Source of the DNA: Bacteroidota bacterium
Lineage (GTDB): Bacteria; Bacteroidota; Bacteroidia; Flavobacteriales_F; PHOS-HE28
NCBI GenBank assembly: GCA_023418095.1
Contig: JAEZDL010000162.1
Coordinates: 1 to 8,884, forward strand
Direction of reading: 5' to 3'
Length of the DNA stretch: 8,884 nucleotides
Below the pieces are notes generated by a model. It saw only the letters and a program-made list of their open reading frames with translations, was not told the DNA's origin and did no database searches. Below are positions 1 through 6,394 of this stretch, one piece after another (position 1 is the first letter of the stretch; every line of letters begins with the position of its first letter). A program made the translations under genes and the position numbers.

Positions 1-2
1 TT

Positions 3-725
3 GATCTGTCCAAACCGATCGACCTCAGCCTGCCGCTGCACGATGGTGCCGATCAGGTGCGCGCGTGGGGTGTTGGTCCCGTGAAGATGGAACCCGAGCA
101 GGTGAATGGAAAACCGTTCGTGGTGAAGGAAGGCGCACCCGTCAACTTCCGCAACATCAGCTTCAATCCGCATGGCCACGGTACGCACACCGAAACAGTG
201 GGCCATCTTTCACCGGAGATCCATCCCGTAGGTGAAACGTTCAAGCGATACTTCTTCGTTGCGCAGATCGTAAGTCTTTTACCCGAAACACGCCGCGCGC
301 CGGACAACAGGACCGATACGGTGATCACGCTCGAGCAATTGCGCAGTGCCGTGAACGAACGGCCGCCCGAAGCGTTGATCCTTCGCATCCTTCCGCACAG
401 CCCGAAACCCGGGCGCGACTGGACCGGCAGCAACGCCACCTATCTGCAAAGTACCGCGTGCGCCTGGTTGCGCAGCATCGGCATCAAACACCTGCTGCTC
501 GATCAGCCCAGCGTCGATCGCGAAGAAGATGGCGGTGTACTCGCGGCGCACCACGCGTTCTGGGATTATCCCAACACCATCGATCTGGAGCGCACGATCA
601 CCGAAATGCTCAACATTCCGCAGGAAGTACGCGACGGTGATTACCTCTTGGAAATGCAGCTGCCACACCTGATGAACGATGCAGCACCAAGCCGGCCGGT
701 GGTGTATCTGATGAAGGATGTTTGA
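3..725 (+). CDS. Cyclase/kynurenine formamidase-like metal hydrolase, 5' end missing
   Basis: The frame is open from the window edge, giving 240 residues of a protein that must start upstream. The family (PF04199, cyclase/arylformamidase) comprises metal-dependent hydrolases, including kynurenine formamidase of tryptophan breakdown. Visible family features are the opening DLSKPIDLSLPL at residues 1-12, and the metal-binding signature HGHGTHTETVGH at residues 57-68, with histidines 59, 62 and 68 and an acidic residue at 64 (Glu, where many members have Asp). Further on are LLLDQPSVD near residues 154-162 and an AHHAFWD segment near 171-177. The C-terminal NDAAPSRPVVYLM also fits the Bacteroidota branch. 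The family is clear, but the substrate cannot be read from sequence, and kynurenine formamidase is only one option. A GTG at 57 would cut off the conserved N-terminal strand and is not a credible start. An inverted repeat begins 4 bases after the stop and could end its transcript. Confidence 0.88.
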   Translation, partial: DLSKPIDLSLPLHDGADQVRAWGVGPVKMEPEQVNGKPFVVKEGAPVNFRNISFNPHGHGTHTETVGHLSPEIHPVGETFKRYFFVAQIVSLLPETRRAPDNRTDTVITLEQLRSAVNERPPEALILRILPHSPKPGRDWTGSNATYLQSTACAWLRSIGIKHLLLDQPSVDREEDGGVLAAHHAFWDYPNTIDLERTITEMLNIPQEVRDGDYLLEMQLPHLMNDAAPSRPVVYLMKDV

Positions 726-728
726 TAC

Positions 729-846
729 GATCAGATGATCAGACAATGAGATGATCAGATGATGGAATGCCTTGGATCGCTTGCAAACACGGCTGGTTCG
801 ATCATCATCTGATCATCTGATCTTCGCATTTTCTGATCATCTGATC
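729..846. repeat. Nested inverted repeat built from GATCAGAT octamers
   Basis: Two octamer arrays face each other here. The left one (729-760) reads GATCAGAT, GATCAGAC, AATGAGAT, GATCAGAT. The right one (about 803-846) carries the same kind of units on the opposite strand. Outer arms 729-743 and 832-846 are perfect 15-base reverse complements. Inner arms 749-764 and 803-818 are perfect 16-base reverse complements, enclosing a 38-base loop. The structure fills nearly the whole gap between the hydrolase stop (725) and the next start (853). It could fold as a long hairpin in RNA or a cruciform in DNA. A terminator, attenuator or mobile-repeat role is inference. Confidence 0.85.
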
Positions 847-852
847 TGCCAA

Positions 853-1197
853 ATGACCTTAGCTCAATTCCGAGAACATTGCCGCTGCAAACCGGGCTTT
901 TCAGAAGATCTGCCGTTCGATGGGAATACGCTCGCATTCCGTGTGGGCGGGAAGATCTTCGCGTTGATGGATACCGAGCTTTTCGAGAGCGTGAACCTGA
1001 AGTGCGATCCGGAACGTGCGATCGAACTGCGTGAACTATATGATGGCATTACCGGCGGTTACCACATGAACAAGAAGCATTGGAACACGGTGCGCTGCGA
1101 TGGCAGCGTGCCGAACAAATTGCTCCTGGAACTTGCCGATCACAGTTATGACCTGGTACGCGCGAGTCTGCCGAAGAAGGTGCGGGAAGCCTTGTGA
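853..1197 (+). CDS. MmcQ/YjbR family protein (114 aa)
   Basis: This is a small soluble protein of the MmcQ/YjbR family (PF04237), which has a CyaY-like fold and is often called DNA-binding on structural grounds; its cellular job is not settled. The length is normal for the family. Recognisable segments are FRVGGKIFALMD at residues 29-40, VNLKCDPERAIELRE at 47-61, YHMNKKHWNTV at 70-80 and SYDLVRASLPKK at 98-109. The ATG at 853 was chosen because it begins the family's usual N-terminus (MTLAQFREHC). The frame stays open further upstream, but only by reading through the octamer repeats. The start lies 6 bases after the right arm of the nested inverted repeat, so that hairpin would cover or abut the ribosome entry site. 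No Shine-Dalgarno sequence is evident, as is common in Bacteroidota. Confidence 0.9.
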   Translation: MTLAQFREHCRCKPGFSEDLPFDGNTLAFRVGGKIFALMDTELFESVNLKCDPERAIELRELYDGITGGYHMNKKHWNTVRCDGSVPNKLLLELADHSYDLVRASLPKKVREAL

Positions 1198-1295
1198 TCG
1201 CAGCTTCGATCTGAGCATCTGCACTTTATCATGTGGGTTTGTTCAGGACGCTTGGAGACCGATCGGGAGAGGTGGCTTCATATCTTGACGAGCAC

Positions 1296-2600
1296 ATGGG
1301 TTTGAAACTGACGAATTTCCTGGCCTCGCTGCGATCGTCGCTGTGGTTCATTCCATTGCTCATGATGCTGATCGCGATCTGCGCTGCCTTCGGCATGCTT
1401 GCGCTTGATGAGCACGTGAACACCAACGACATGAAACTGAGCCTGCTTTTCTATACGGGTGGCTCTGCGAATGCGAGAGGGGTACTTTCCACCATTGCCG
1501 GTTCCATGATCACGGTTGCCGGTGTGGTCTTCTCGGTAACCGTGGTGGCGCTGTCATTGTCTTCGACCCAGTTCGGTCCTAGGCTCCTTCGCACGTTCAT
1601 GAAGGATAGGGGCACACAGCTCTCGCTGGGCAGCTTCGTGGCCACCTATATCTATTGCCTCGTGGTGTTGCGCAATGTCATTTCCACCAACGATCAGGAT
1701 TTCATCCCGAACCTGTCCATCGCATTGGCGATCGTGCTTACGCTGGCCAACCTGATGGTGCTGATCTATTTCATCCACAACGTCTCCATTTCGATCCAGG
1801 CCGATCATGTCATAGAGCGCGTGAACACGGAACTGGTCCACGGGATGGAAAAGCTTTTTCCCGAGGAGATCGGAACGGGTACCGGGACCATATCCCATCA
1901 AAGGCCGAAGGAAATGCATCATGAGCACAGTACGCCGTTGAGGCACCCCGGGGCCGGCTATGTGCAGGCGCTGGATACAGAAGCACTCTGGAAGATTGCG
2001 TGCGAGAACGACCTTTTGCTTGAGATACACAGGATACCCGGCGATCACCTTGTTTTCGATGAATCGGTGATGACCGTTCATTCTTCCGGAACGGTCGCGA
2101 AGCATGTGATTGACGAGTTGCTGGATGCATACATCCTGGGTTATCAACGTACGGCCGAGCAGGATCTCGGTGCGACCATCGAGCAATTGGTGGAGATCGC
2201 GTTGCGTGCCATTTCCCCGAGCCTGAACGATCCCTTCACCGCGATGAGCTGCATCGATCGCTTGTGTTCGGCATTCTGCCGCCTCGCCGGCCGGCAATTC
2301 CCATCTCCCTACCGCATGGACGATAATGGAAATGTGCGGATGATCACGCAGGGAACAACGACCTTCAACAGCCTGTTCGAGGTCGCGTTCTCACCGATCG
2401 CAGTGAAAGCTGCCGAAGAATATCACGTGCTCCAACACCTGATCAAGGCCATGAACAAACTTCTCACGTTCGCAAGGAATGATGACCAACGAGCAGTGAT
2501 AACGGAACAACGTACGGAACTGGAGCGTATGGTGAAGTCTTTGGCATATGCAAAGCATCGCCCGATCTCCCGAACGGCGGATCCTTCAGCAAAAGGATAA
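1296..2600 (+). CDS. DUF2254 domain-containing membrane protein
   Basis: This is an integral membrane protein of the DUF2254 family (PF10011), of unknown function; from the ATG at 1296 it has 434 residues. Four hydrophobic spans lie near residues 17-36, 65-89, 111-129 and 138-160, followed by a soluble C-terminal region of about 270 residues. Family hallmarks are RSSLWFIP before the first span, LSLSSTQFGPRLLRTFMKDR after the second, SISIQADHVIERV after the fourth, and AISPSLNDPFTAMSCIDRL in the soluble part. A His-rich stretch (EMHHEHS) falls in the linker after the last span. The start is uncertain: an in-frame GTG at 1233 would add 21 residues. The ATG is preferred because family members usually begin shortly before the RSSLWFIP segment, and because TGGGTTTG at 1234-1241, one mismatch from TAnnTTTG, would place transcription start downstream of that GTG. 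Confidence 0.9.
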   Translation: MGLKLTNFLASLRSSLWFIPLLMMLIAICAAFGMLALDEHVNTNDMKLSLLFYTGGSANARGVLSTIAGSMITVAGVVFSVTVVALSLSSTQFGPRLLRTFMKDRGTQLSLGSFVATYIYCLVVLRNVISTNDQDFIPNLSIALAIVLTLANLMVLIYFIHNVSISIQADHVIERVNTELVHGMEKLFPEEIGTGTGTISHQRPKEMHHEHSTPLRHPGAGYVQALDTEALWKIACENDLLLEIHRIPGDHLVFDESVMTVHSSGTVAKHVIDELLDAYILGYQRTAEQDLGATIEQLVEIALRAISPSLNDPFTAMSCIDRLCSAFCRLAGRQFPSPYRMDDNGNVRMITQGTTTFNSLFEVAFSPIAVKAAEEYHVLQHLIKAMNKLLTFARNDDQRAVITEQRTELERMVKSLAYAKHRPISRTADPSAKG

Positions 2601-2688
2601 GACCCATGGTTCCTTGCAGGCACCTTTGGATAAGTTCGATCCTGCCGGGTCTGCCAAAGAATATGCGCGAGGATCTGTGAACGAAATG

Positions 2689-2787
2689 TGCGTGAGGGAT
2701 AGCAGTGGAAAGCCCGCAGGCGGCTCTGCGCCGAGGACTTGGAACGAATAGCCCGACGGCGCTGCCTTTGAGCGCCGGCACGCCCAA
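2689..2787 (+). repeat. Structured intergenic element, copy 1
   Basis: This copy has five parts in order. Box A (2689-2718) begins TGCGTGAG and ends GGAAAGCCCGCA. Hairpin 1 has stem GGCG (2719-2722) with CGCC (2729-2732). Box B (2733-2757) contains GGACTTG and ends TAGCCCGAC. Hairpin 2 has stem GGCGCT (2758-2763) with AGCGCC (2771-2776). Box C is GGCACGCCCAA (2777-2787). In addition GGACTTG (2735-2741) is the exact complement of CAAGTCC (2785-2791), so hairpin 2 could sit inside a larger stem. A second, inverted copy lies at 7912-8106. From memory, similar box sequences recur between genes in Bacteroidota genomes, but I cannot name a catalogued family. It may be a structured RNA or a non-autonomous mobile repeat. 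Confidence 0.75.
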
Positions 2788-2838
2788 GTCCGTTTTCGCC
2801 ACTTTCACCATTCCAACCTCTTTCCCCCGCTTCACCTG

Positions 2839-2846
2839 TAAACTTG
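2839..2846 (+). promoter_or_regulatory. Possible Bacteroidota -7 promoter box before DUF502
   Basis: TAAACTTG differs at one position from the Bacteroidota -7 consensus TAnnTTTG and lies 7 bases before the ATG at 2854. No convincing TTG -33 element is found at the usual spacing. If it is used, the transcript would have almost no leader. Confidence 0.3.
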
Positions 2847-2853
2847 CACCCAA

Positions 2854-3459
2854 ATGCACGAGCCGTTGCAAAGCGTTGGCAAATTCCTGCTGAACTATTT
2901 CTTCCGCGGGCTGCTGCTGCTCGTGCCGATCACGATCATCGGCTGGGCGCTGTGGCAGGGACTTGTGTTCCTGGACGGGCTGATCCCGACGGACATTCCC
3001 GGGCTCGGCCTGTTGATCCTGCTCGCCGTGGTGACGTTCGCCGGCTGGCTCGGCAGCACGCTGATGTTCCACCCGATCGTGGAGATCGGCGAGGAGCTGC
3101 TGCAGCGGATCCCGTTCCTGAAGACGATGTACGGCGCGGTGAAGGATCTGGTGGAAGCGCTCGTGGGCAACAAGCGGAAATTCACACGTCCGGTGCTGGT
3201 GCGCCTGGGTGAAGGAATGGATGTGCACCGCCTCGGTTTCATTACGCAGGATGATCTGAGCCACCTGGGGATCGGTCCCGATCGGGTGGCCGTGTACATG
3301 CCGCATGCGTTCAACTGGAGCGGCAACCTGATGATCGTGCCGGTGAAGAACATTACGCCGTTGCACGCGCGCGCCGCCGATGTGATGAAGTTCGTGGTGA
3401 GTGGCGGCGTGAGCCAGGTGGACGAGGAGTACGTGGAGCATGAGGAGCCGCGTCCGTAG
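2854..3459 (+). CDS. DUF502 domain-containing membrane protein
   Basis: This is a 201-residue membrane protein of the DUF502 family (PF04367), which includes plant COV1-like proteins; the bacterial function is unknown. Two hydrophobic spans (about residues 15-38 and 49-68) are separated by a short polar loop (DGLIPTDIPG). The family motif follows as IPFLKTMYGAVKDLVEAL at residues 86-103. A soluble domain comes next, with RLGFITQD at 126-133 and the conserved VAVYMPHAFNWSGNLMIVP near 145-163, ending in an acidic tail. Length and order match the family. The ATG at 2854 puts about 14 residues before the first span, as expected. The EamA gene starts 6 bases after its stop, so the two are almost certainly co-transcribed. 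That pairing does not by itself reveal a function. Confidence 0.92.
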   Translation: MHEPLQSVGKFLLNYFFRGLLLLVPITIIGWALWQGLVFLDGLIPTDIPGLGLLILLAVVTFAGWLGSTLMFHPIVEIGEELLQRIPFLKTMYGAVKDLVEALVGNKRKFTRPVLVRLGEGMDVHRLGFITQDDLSHLGIGPDRVAVYMPHAFNWSGNLMIVPVKNITPLHARAADVMKFVVSGGVSQVDEEYVEHEEPRP

Positions 3460-3465
3460 ATCGCC

Positions 3466-4377
3466 ATGCAAAGCCGCAAGAATGCCGTGCTGCTGCTGCA
3501 CTTCACGGTGTTCATCTGGGGTTTCACGGGCATTCTGGGCAAGCTGATCGAGCAGGGCACTTTCCAGCTCGTGTACACGCGCACGGTGATCGCCATGGCA
3601 GGCCTCGCGCTGGCCGCGTGGTGGATGAAAAAAGATCTTTCGCCACGCACGCCGAACCTGAAACATTACCTGCTCACGAGCCTGATCATCACCGCGCATT
3701 GGATCACGTTCTACGGCGCGATCAAGATCAGCACGGCTACGATCGCGGCGGCTTGTTTGAGCACGAGCACAGTGTTCACCGCATTGCTGGAACCGTTCTG
3801 GTTCAAGCGCAAGACGCGCATTTACGAAGTTGTGCTGGGCGTGATCGTGGTCGCTGCGTTGATCATGATCTTCGGGCTGGAGACCGAGCACCGGCTGGGG
3901 ATCGCAGTGGCCACGGCCAGCGCACTTTTCAGCGCGTGGTTCAACGTGATCAACGGCGTACTGGTGAAGCGCGACAATGCTTTACGGATCAGCTTTTATG
4001 AGATGGGCGGCGTGGTCGCGTTGATCGGGATCTACCTGCTCGCGATCGGTGAACTGCCCCCGCCGCTCTGGCAATTGCCAACGGACGACATCATCTATCA
4101 ACTGTTGCTCGGCCTTGTCTGCACATCGTTCGCGTTCGTCGCCGGCATCGTGGTGATGCGACAACTTTCACCCTTCACCGTAATGCTCACCGTGAACCTG
4201 GAACCGATCTACACGATCGTGATCGCGCTGATGATCTGGGGCGCGGAGGAACAACTGAGGATCGGATCGTACCTCGGCATCGCGCTGATCCTTGCCTGCC
4301 TCTTCGTGAACGGCTGGTTGCATCGAAGGAAAACCGCGGCTCAAGTGGTGGAGCCCGATCCGCTGGCGCATGGGTAG
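3466..4377 (+). CDS. EamA-family (DMT superfamily) transporter
   Basis: This is a 303-residue inner-membrane permease of the drug/metabolite transporter superfamily with two EamA repeats (PF00892). Ten hydrophobic segments can be drawn, beginning near residues 8, 33, 67, 92, 119, 143, 176, 211, 237 and 266. The end of the first repeat (AACLSTSTVFTALLEPFWFKR, in part) and the matching place in the second (SPFTVMLTVNLEPIYT) both carry the typical LEP motif. The short basic N-terminus and the RRK after the last span fit a cytoplasmic location of both ends. Members export or import amino acids, metabolites or drugs, and the substrate cannot be inferred here. It follows the DUF502 gene by 6 bases. 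The first octamer array of the duplicated region starts 5 bases after its stop. Confidence 0.92.
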   Translation: MQSRKNAVLLLHFTVFIWGFTGILGKLIEQGTFQLVYTRTVIAMAGLALAAWWMKKDLSPRTPNLKHYLLTSLIITAHWITFYGAIKISTATIAAACLSTSTVFTALLEPFWFKRKTRIYEVVLGVIVVAALIMIFGLETEHRLGIAVATASALFSAWFNVINGVLVKRDNALRISFYEMGGVVALIGIYLLAIGELPPPLWQLPTDDIIYQLLLGLVCTSFAFVAGIVVMRQLSPFTVMLTVNLEPIYTIVIALMIWGAEEQLRIGSYLGIALILACLFVNGWLHRRKTAAQVVEPDPLAHG

Positions 4378-4382
4378 GTCGT

Positions 4383-4430
4383 GATCAGATGATCAGAGGA
4401 TCAGAGGATCAGATGATCAGAGGATCGATC
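4383..4430. repeat. Tandem octamer array, six units
   Basis: Six consecutive 8-bp units read in order GATCAGAT, GATCAGAG, GATCAGAG, GATCAGAT, GATCAGAG and a degenerate GATCGATC. The array sits between the EamA stop and the conserved leader of the first T9SS-cargo gene. The same unit appears at 729-760, 803-846 (inverted) and 5359-5390. It is a true tandem repeat with a fixed 8-base period and no spacers. Confidence 0.9.
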
Positions 4431-4462
4431 GAAGCAGCGGAAGTCGATGTTACTTCGTCTTG

Positions 4463-5341
4463 ATGTTGATGCGAAGCCTATTTGCCATTGGCTTGATCCT
4501 GATCGGATCAGTGTTGCGGGCGCAGCCACCGATGCCGTTTCCGCAAGGTTCAGCGGAATGGACGATCTATTATTGGGCTTTCAGCGGTCCTCCTGGTGAT
4601 CCCTCTGAAGGTCTGACTACGACCTATTCAATAATTGGCGACTCCACGATCGGCGGCGTTGCTTATCGATCGCTTGCCAGCTCTGGAGGATCGTTCAATG
4701 ATCTTCTTGTTCGTGATGACAATGGCAAGTGGTTCTTCATTCCGGAAGGAGAACAGACGGAATATCTACTGTATGATTTTACAGCGGTCGCTGGCGATAC
4801 CATTACGATTAATAATCCATTCCACCCTGAATTCTCACAAGGTCCGATGCCAGTACAACTGATCGTTCAATCCATCAGTATGGATATCGTTATTGGACGA
4901 CGGATGTGGGATATGAGATATGCTGAAGATCCATTCTATCCATATGGCCTTTGGATCGAAGGGATCGGGAGTACAAACGGATTGACGGGGATCCATAGTT
5001 ACCTCGATGTAGCCTACTATTTAAAATGTTTTCAGGAGAATGGTGATATGATCTATCCATATCCAGCTGCTGTTGCGTGTGAAACAGCTCTTTCGGTGGA
5101 TGAACCTTCTAAACAGAATGAAATTGCAGTCCATCCATCGCCAGCATCGAACCAAGTGAGGATCAGTTCCGATATTCCGATCGATCAGGTGATCGTAACG
5201 GACTTGTCCGGCCGCCGATCACACGTGCCTTGGAAAGAAAATGTGCTCGATGTGAGCTCGCTTCCAGCCGGGATCTACGTGATCAAGATCATCGATCGGG
5301 ATCAACGCATGCACTCGGCGAAGCTGGTGGTGGAGCGCTGA
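4463..5341 (+). CDS. Secreted protein with T9SS type A sorting domain, paralog 1
   Basis: This is a 292-residue predicted secreted or surface protein. The N-terminus is a signal peptide: MLMR, a hydrophobic core (LFAIGLILIGSVL) and a likely cleavage after LRAQ near residue 21. The middle belongs to an unnamed group of Bacteroidota secreted proteins that I recognise by motifs: GDSTIGGVAYR near residues 59-69, EYLLYDF at 100-106 followed by GDT, WIEGIGSTNGL at 164-174, and LKCFQENG. The last 72 residues form a T9SS C-terminal sorting domain (TIGR04183-like), with HPSPASNQV, DVSSLPAGIYVIKI and a basic end KLVVER. This domain directs export across the outer membrane and anchoring or release. The function of the mature part is unknown. 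The ATG at 4463 was chosen; an ATG at 4469 also leaves a signal peptide, and a TTG at 4460 is less likely. The middle appears more AT-rich than neighbouring genes. Confidence 0.87.
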   Translation: MLMRSLFAIGLILIGSVLRAQPPMPFPQGSAEWTIYYWAFSGPPGDPSEGLTTTYSIIGDSTIGGVAYRSLASSGGSFNDLLVRDDNGKWFFIPEGEQTEYLLYDFTAVAGDTITINNPFHPEFSQGPMPVQLIVQSISMDIVIGRRMWDMRYAEDPFYPYGLWIEGIGSTNGLTGIHSYLDVAYYLKCFQENGDMIYPYPAAVACETALSVDEPSKQNEIAVHPSPASNQVRISSDIPIDQVIVTDLSGRRSHVPWKENVLDVSSLPAGIYVIKIIDRDQRMHSAKLVVER

Positions 5342-5358
5342 GGTGCTGATCTCGAACC

Positions 5359-5390
5359 GATCAGATGATCAGATAATCAGATGATCAGAT
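5359..5390. repeat. Tandem octamer array, four clear units
   Basis: The units are GATCAGAT, GATCAGAT, AATCAGAT and GATCAGAT; a fifth, highly degenerate AATGGGCT (5391-5398) leads straight into the conserved leader of paralog 2. Counting that unit, this array has five against six in the matching array at 4383-4430. The AAT-starting third unit also occurs in the left array at 729-760, which suggests a shared ancestral array. Confidence 0.88.
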
Positions 5391-5430
5391 AATGGGCTGA
5401 AGCAGCGTATGTAGATGTTACTTCGTCTTG

Positions 5431-6300
5431 ATGTTGATGCGAAACTTCCTTTTCATTTGCCTGGTTTTGTTCGGTTCGGCATTGCGAGCGCAGCCTCCGA
5501 TGCCTTTCCCACAAGATGCCGAGTGGAGTGTCAATTTGGTGTCGATGGGTGAATTTTCCGCGTTCGGATCATATGGCGTCATTGGCGACACCTTGATAGG
5601 CGGAAAGTCCTATCGTAGGATCGCATTCTGCAACATGGCCCTATTCGATCCTTCCATTGCCAATTATCATTCGGCGATGCGGGACAGTACTGGCAAATGG
5701 TATGTGATCCCCGCAGATGGGTCCGATGAATACCTACTATACGACTTTACAGGTGCGATCGGTGATACAGTGACCGTGCAAAATCCCTTCCTCCAGAATG
5801 GCTTCGATGACCCGCTCCAATTGGTGGTTGTTTCGATCGATACAAATGAATTCGAAGGCCCTGAAAGGCGTACATGGCAGTTGGAGTCCTTTGTTGGCTG
5901 GGATGAATATTGGTATGAAGGGATCGGCAGCTACAATGGCTTGTTCCATCATCTGGCGTTCATCTCTGATGCGGGACACGCACTGGTGTGCTTTCACGAG
6001 AATGATTCGCTGGTTTATCAATTTCAAGGATTTTCAAATTGTGAATGGACAACTGATATCGCCAAAAATTTCGAACCTCAGTACGAACTCCATCCATCGC
6101 CAGCATCGCACCAAGTGAAGATCGATCTCGATGTACCGATCGATCAAGTGATCGTAACGGACATGTCCGGCCTCCGATCGCACTTGTCTTGGAAGGAAAA
6201 TGTGGTCGATGTGAGCTCGCTGCCAACTGGGATCTACGTGATCAAGATCATCGATCGGGATCAACGCATGCACTCGGCGAAGCTGGTGGTGGAACGCTGA
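5431..6300 (+). CDS. Secreted protein with T9SS type A sorting domain, paralog 2
   Basis: This 289-residue protein is the tandem paralog of the gene at 4463-5341. The signal peptide is MLMRNFLFICLVLFGSALRAQ with likely cleavage after Ala-Gln. The same middle motifs recur in altered form: GDTLIGGKSYR near residues 52-62, EYLLYDF at 100-106 followed by GDT, WYEGIGSYNGL near 151-161, and LVCFHEN. The C-terminal T9SS sorting domain (HPSPASHQV to KLVVER) is nearly identical to that of paralog 1. The two middles share motifs and spacing but only modest identity. Whether these are binding, adhesive or enzymatic proteins cannot be told; no catalytic motif is visible. The start is ambiguous in the same way as paralog 1 (ATG at 5431 or 5437). 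It has its own leader and octamer array, so it may be separately expressed. Confidence 0.87.
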   Translation: MLMRNFLFICLVLFGSALRAQPPMPFPQDAEWSVNLVSMGEFSAFGSYGVIGDTLIGGKSYRRIAFCNMALFDPSIANYHSAMRDSTGKWYVIPADGSDEYLLYDFTGAIGDTVTVQNPFLQNGFDDPLQLVVVSIDTNEFEGPERRTWQLESFVGWDEYWYEGIGSYNGLFHHLAFISDAGHALVCFHENDSLVYQFQGFSNCEWTTDIAKNFEPQYELHPSPASHQVKIDLDVPIDQVIVTDMSGLRSHLSWKENVVDVSSLPTGIYVIKIIDRDQRMHSAKLVVER

Positions 6301-6394
6301 GACCTGACCGTGCTTTTGTTAGGCAACTGTCATAGGACAGAAGTCATACAACAACATACACTGATCCCCGCATTCCCGCGTTCTGTTGCATGAA

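Larger units (their letters stand above)
2601..2853. other. Gene-free interval between DUF2254 and DUF502 genes
   Basis: No credible coding region was found. Short open frames here read through a structured repeat and have no family features. The interval holds one copy of the multi-box hairpin element (2689-2787) and a possible weak promoter box just before the DUF502 gene. About 85 bases before the element show nothing recognisable. Confidence 0.7.
4383..6300 (+). repeat. Tandem duplication of array, leader and T9SS-cargo gene
   Basis: Two units lie head to tail with an offset of 968 bases at the leaders. Each has an octamer array, a 45-base leader (4431-4475 and 5399-5443, 3 mismatches by hand count) and a secreted-protein gene. 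The last 210 bases of the genes (5132-5341 and 6091-6300) align without gaps with about 20 mismatches, and the final 72 bases differ at one position. The middle of the genes is much more diverged and needs gaps to align. Confidence 0.85.

Noticed and set aside
772..852. N-terminal extension of the MmcQ/YjbR protein
   Set aside because: It would translate the octamer arrays of the inverted repeat, while the family N-terminus begins exactly at the ATG at 853.
1554..2297. Open frame on the minus strand inside the DUF2254 gene
   Set aside because: Shadow of a well-supported membrane protein gene; low-complexity composition and no recognisable domain.
2548..2893. Short plus-strand open frames across the 2601-2853 gap
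   Set aside because: They translate the structured element and adjoining non-coding DNA, overlap real genes and show no conserved protein features.
2464..3891. Long open frame on the minus strand (475 codons)
   Set aside because: It lies antisense to the DUF2254 end, the DUF502 gene and the EamA gene, all with clear family motifs. Its translation is rich in His, Arg and Gln with no domain, typical of a codon-bias shadow.
4440..4462. Promoter box in the conserved leader of the T9SS-cargo genes
   Set aside because: TTACTTCG is the closest string but does not fit TAnnTTTG, so no promoter was called despite conservation of the leader.
4383..5390. CRISPR-like repeats
   Set aside because: The units are 8 bp and directly contiguous with no spacers, and no cas gene is present.
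6327..6340. Small hairpin CTGTC-ATAG-GACAG after paralog 2
   Set aside because: Only a 5-bp stem with no following T-run; too weak to call a terminator.
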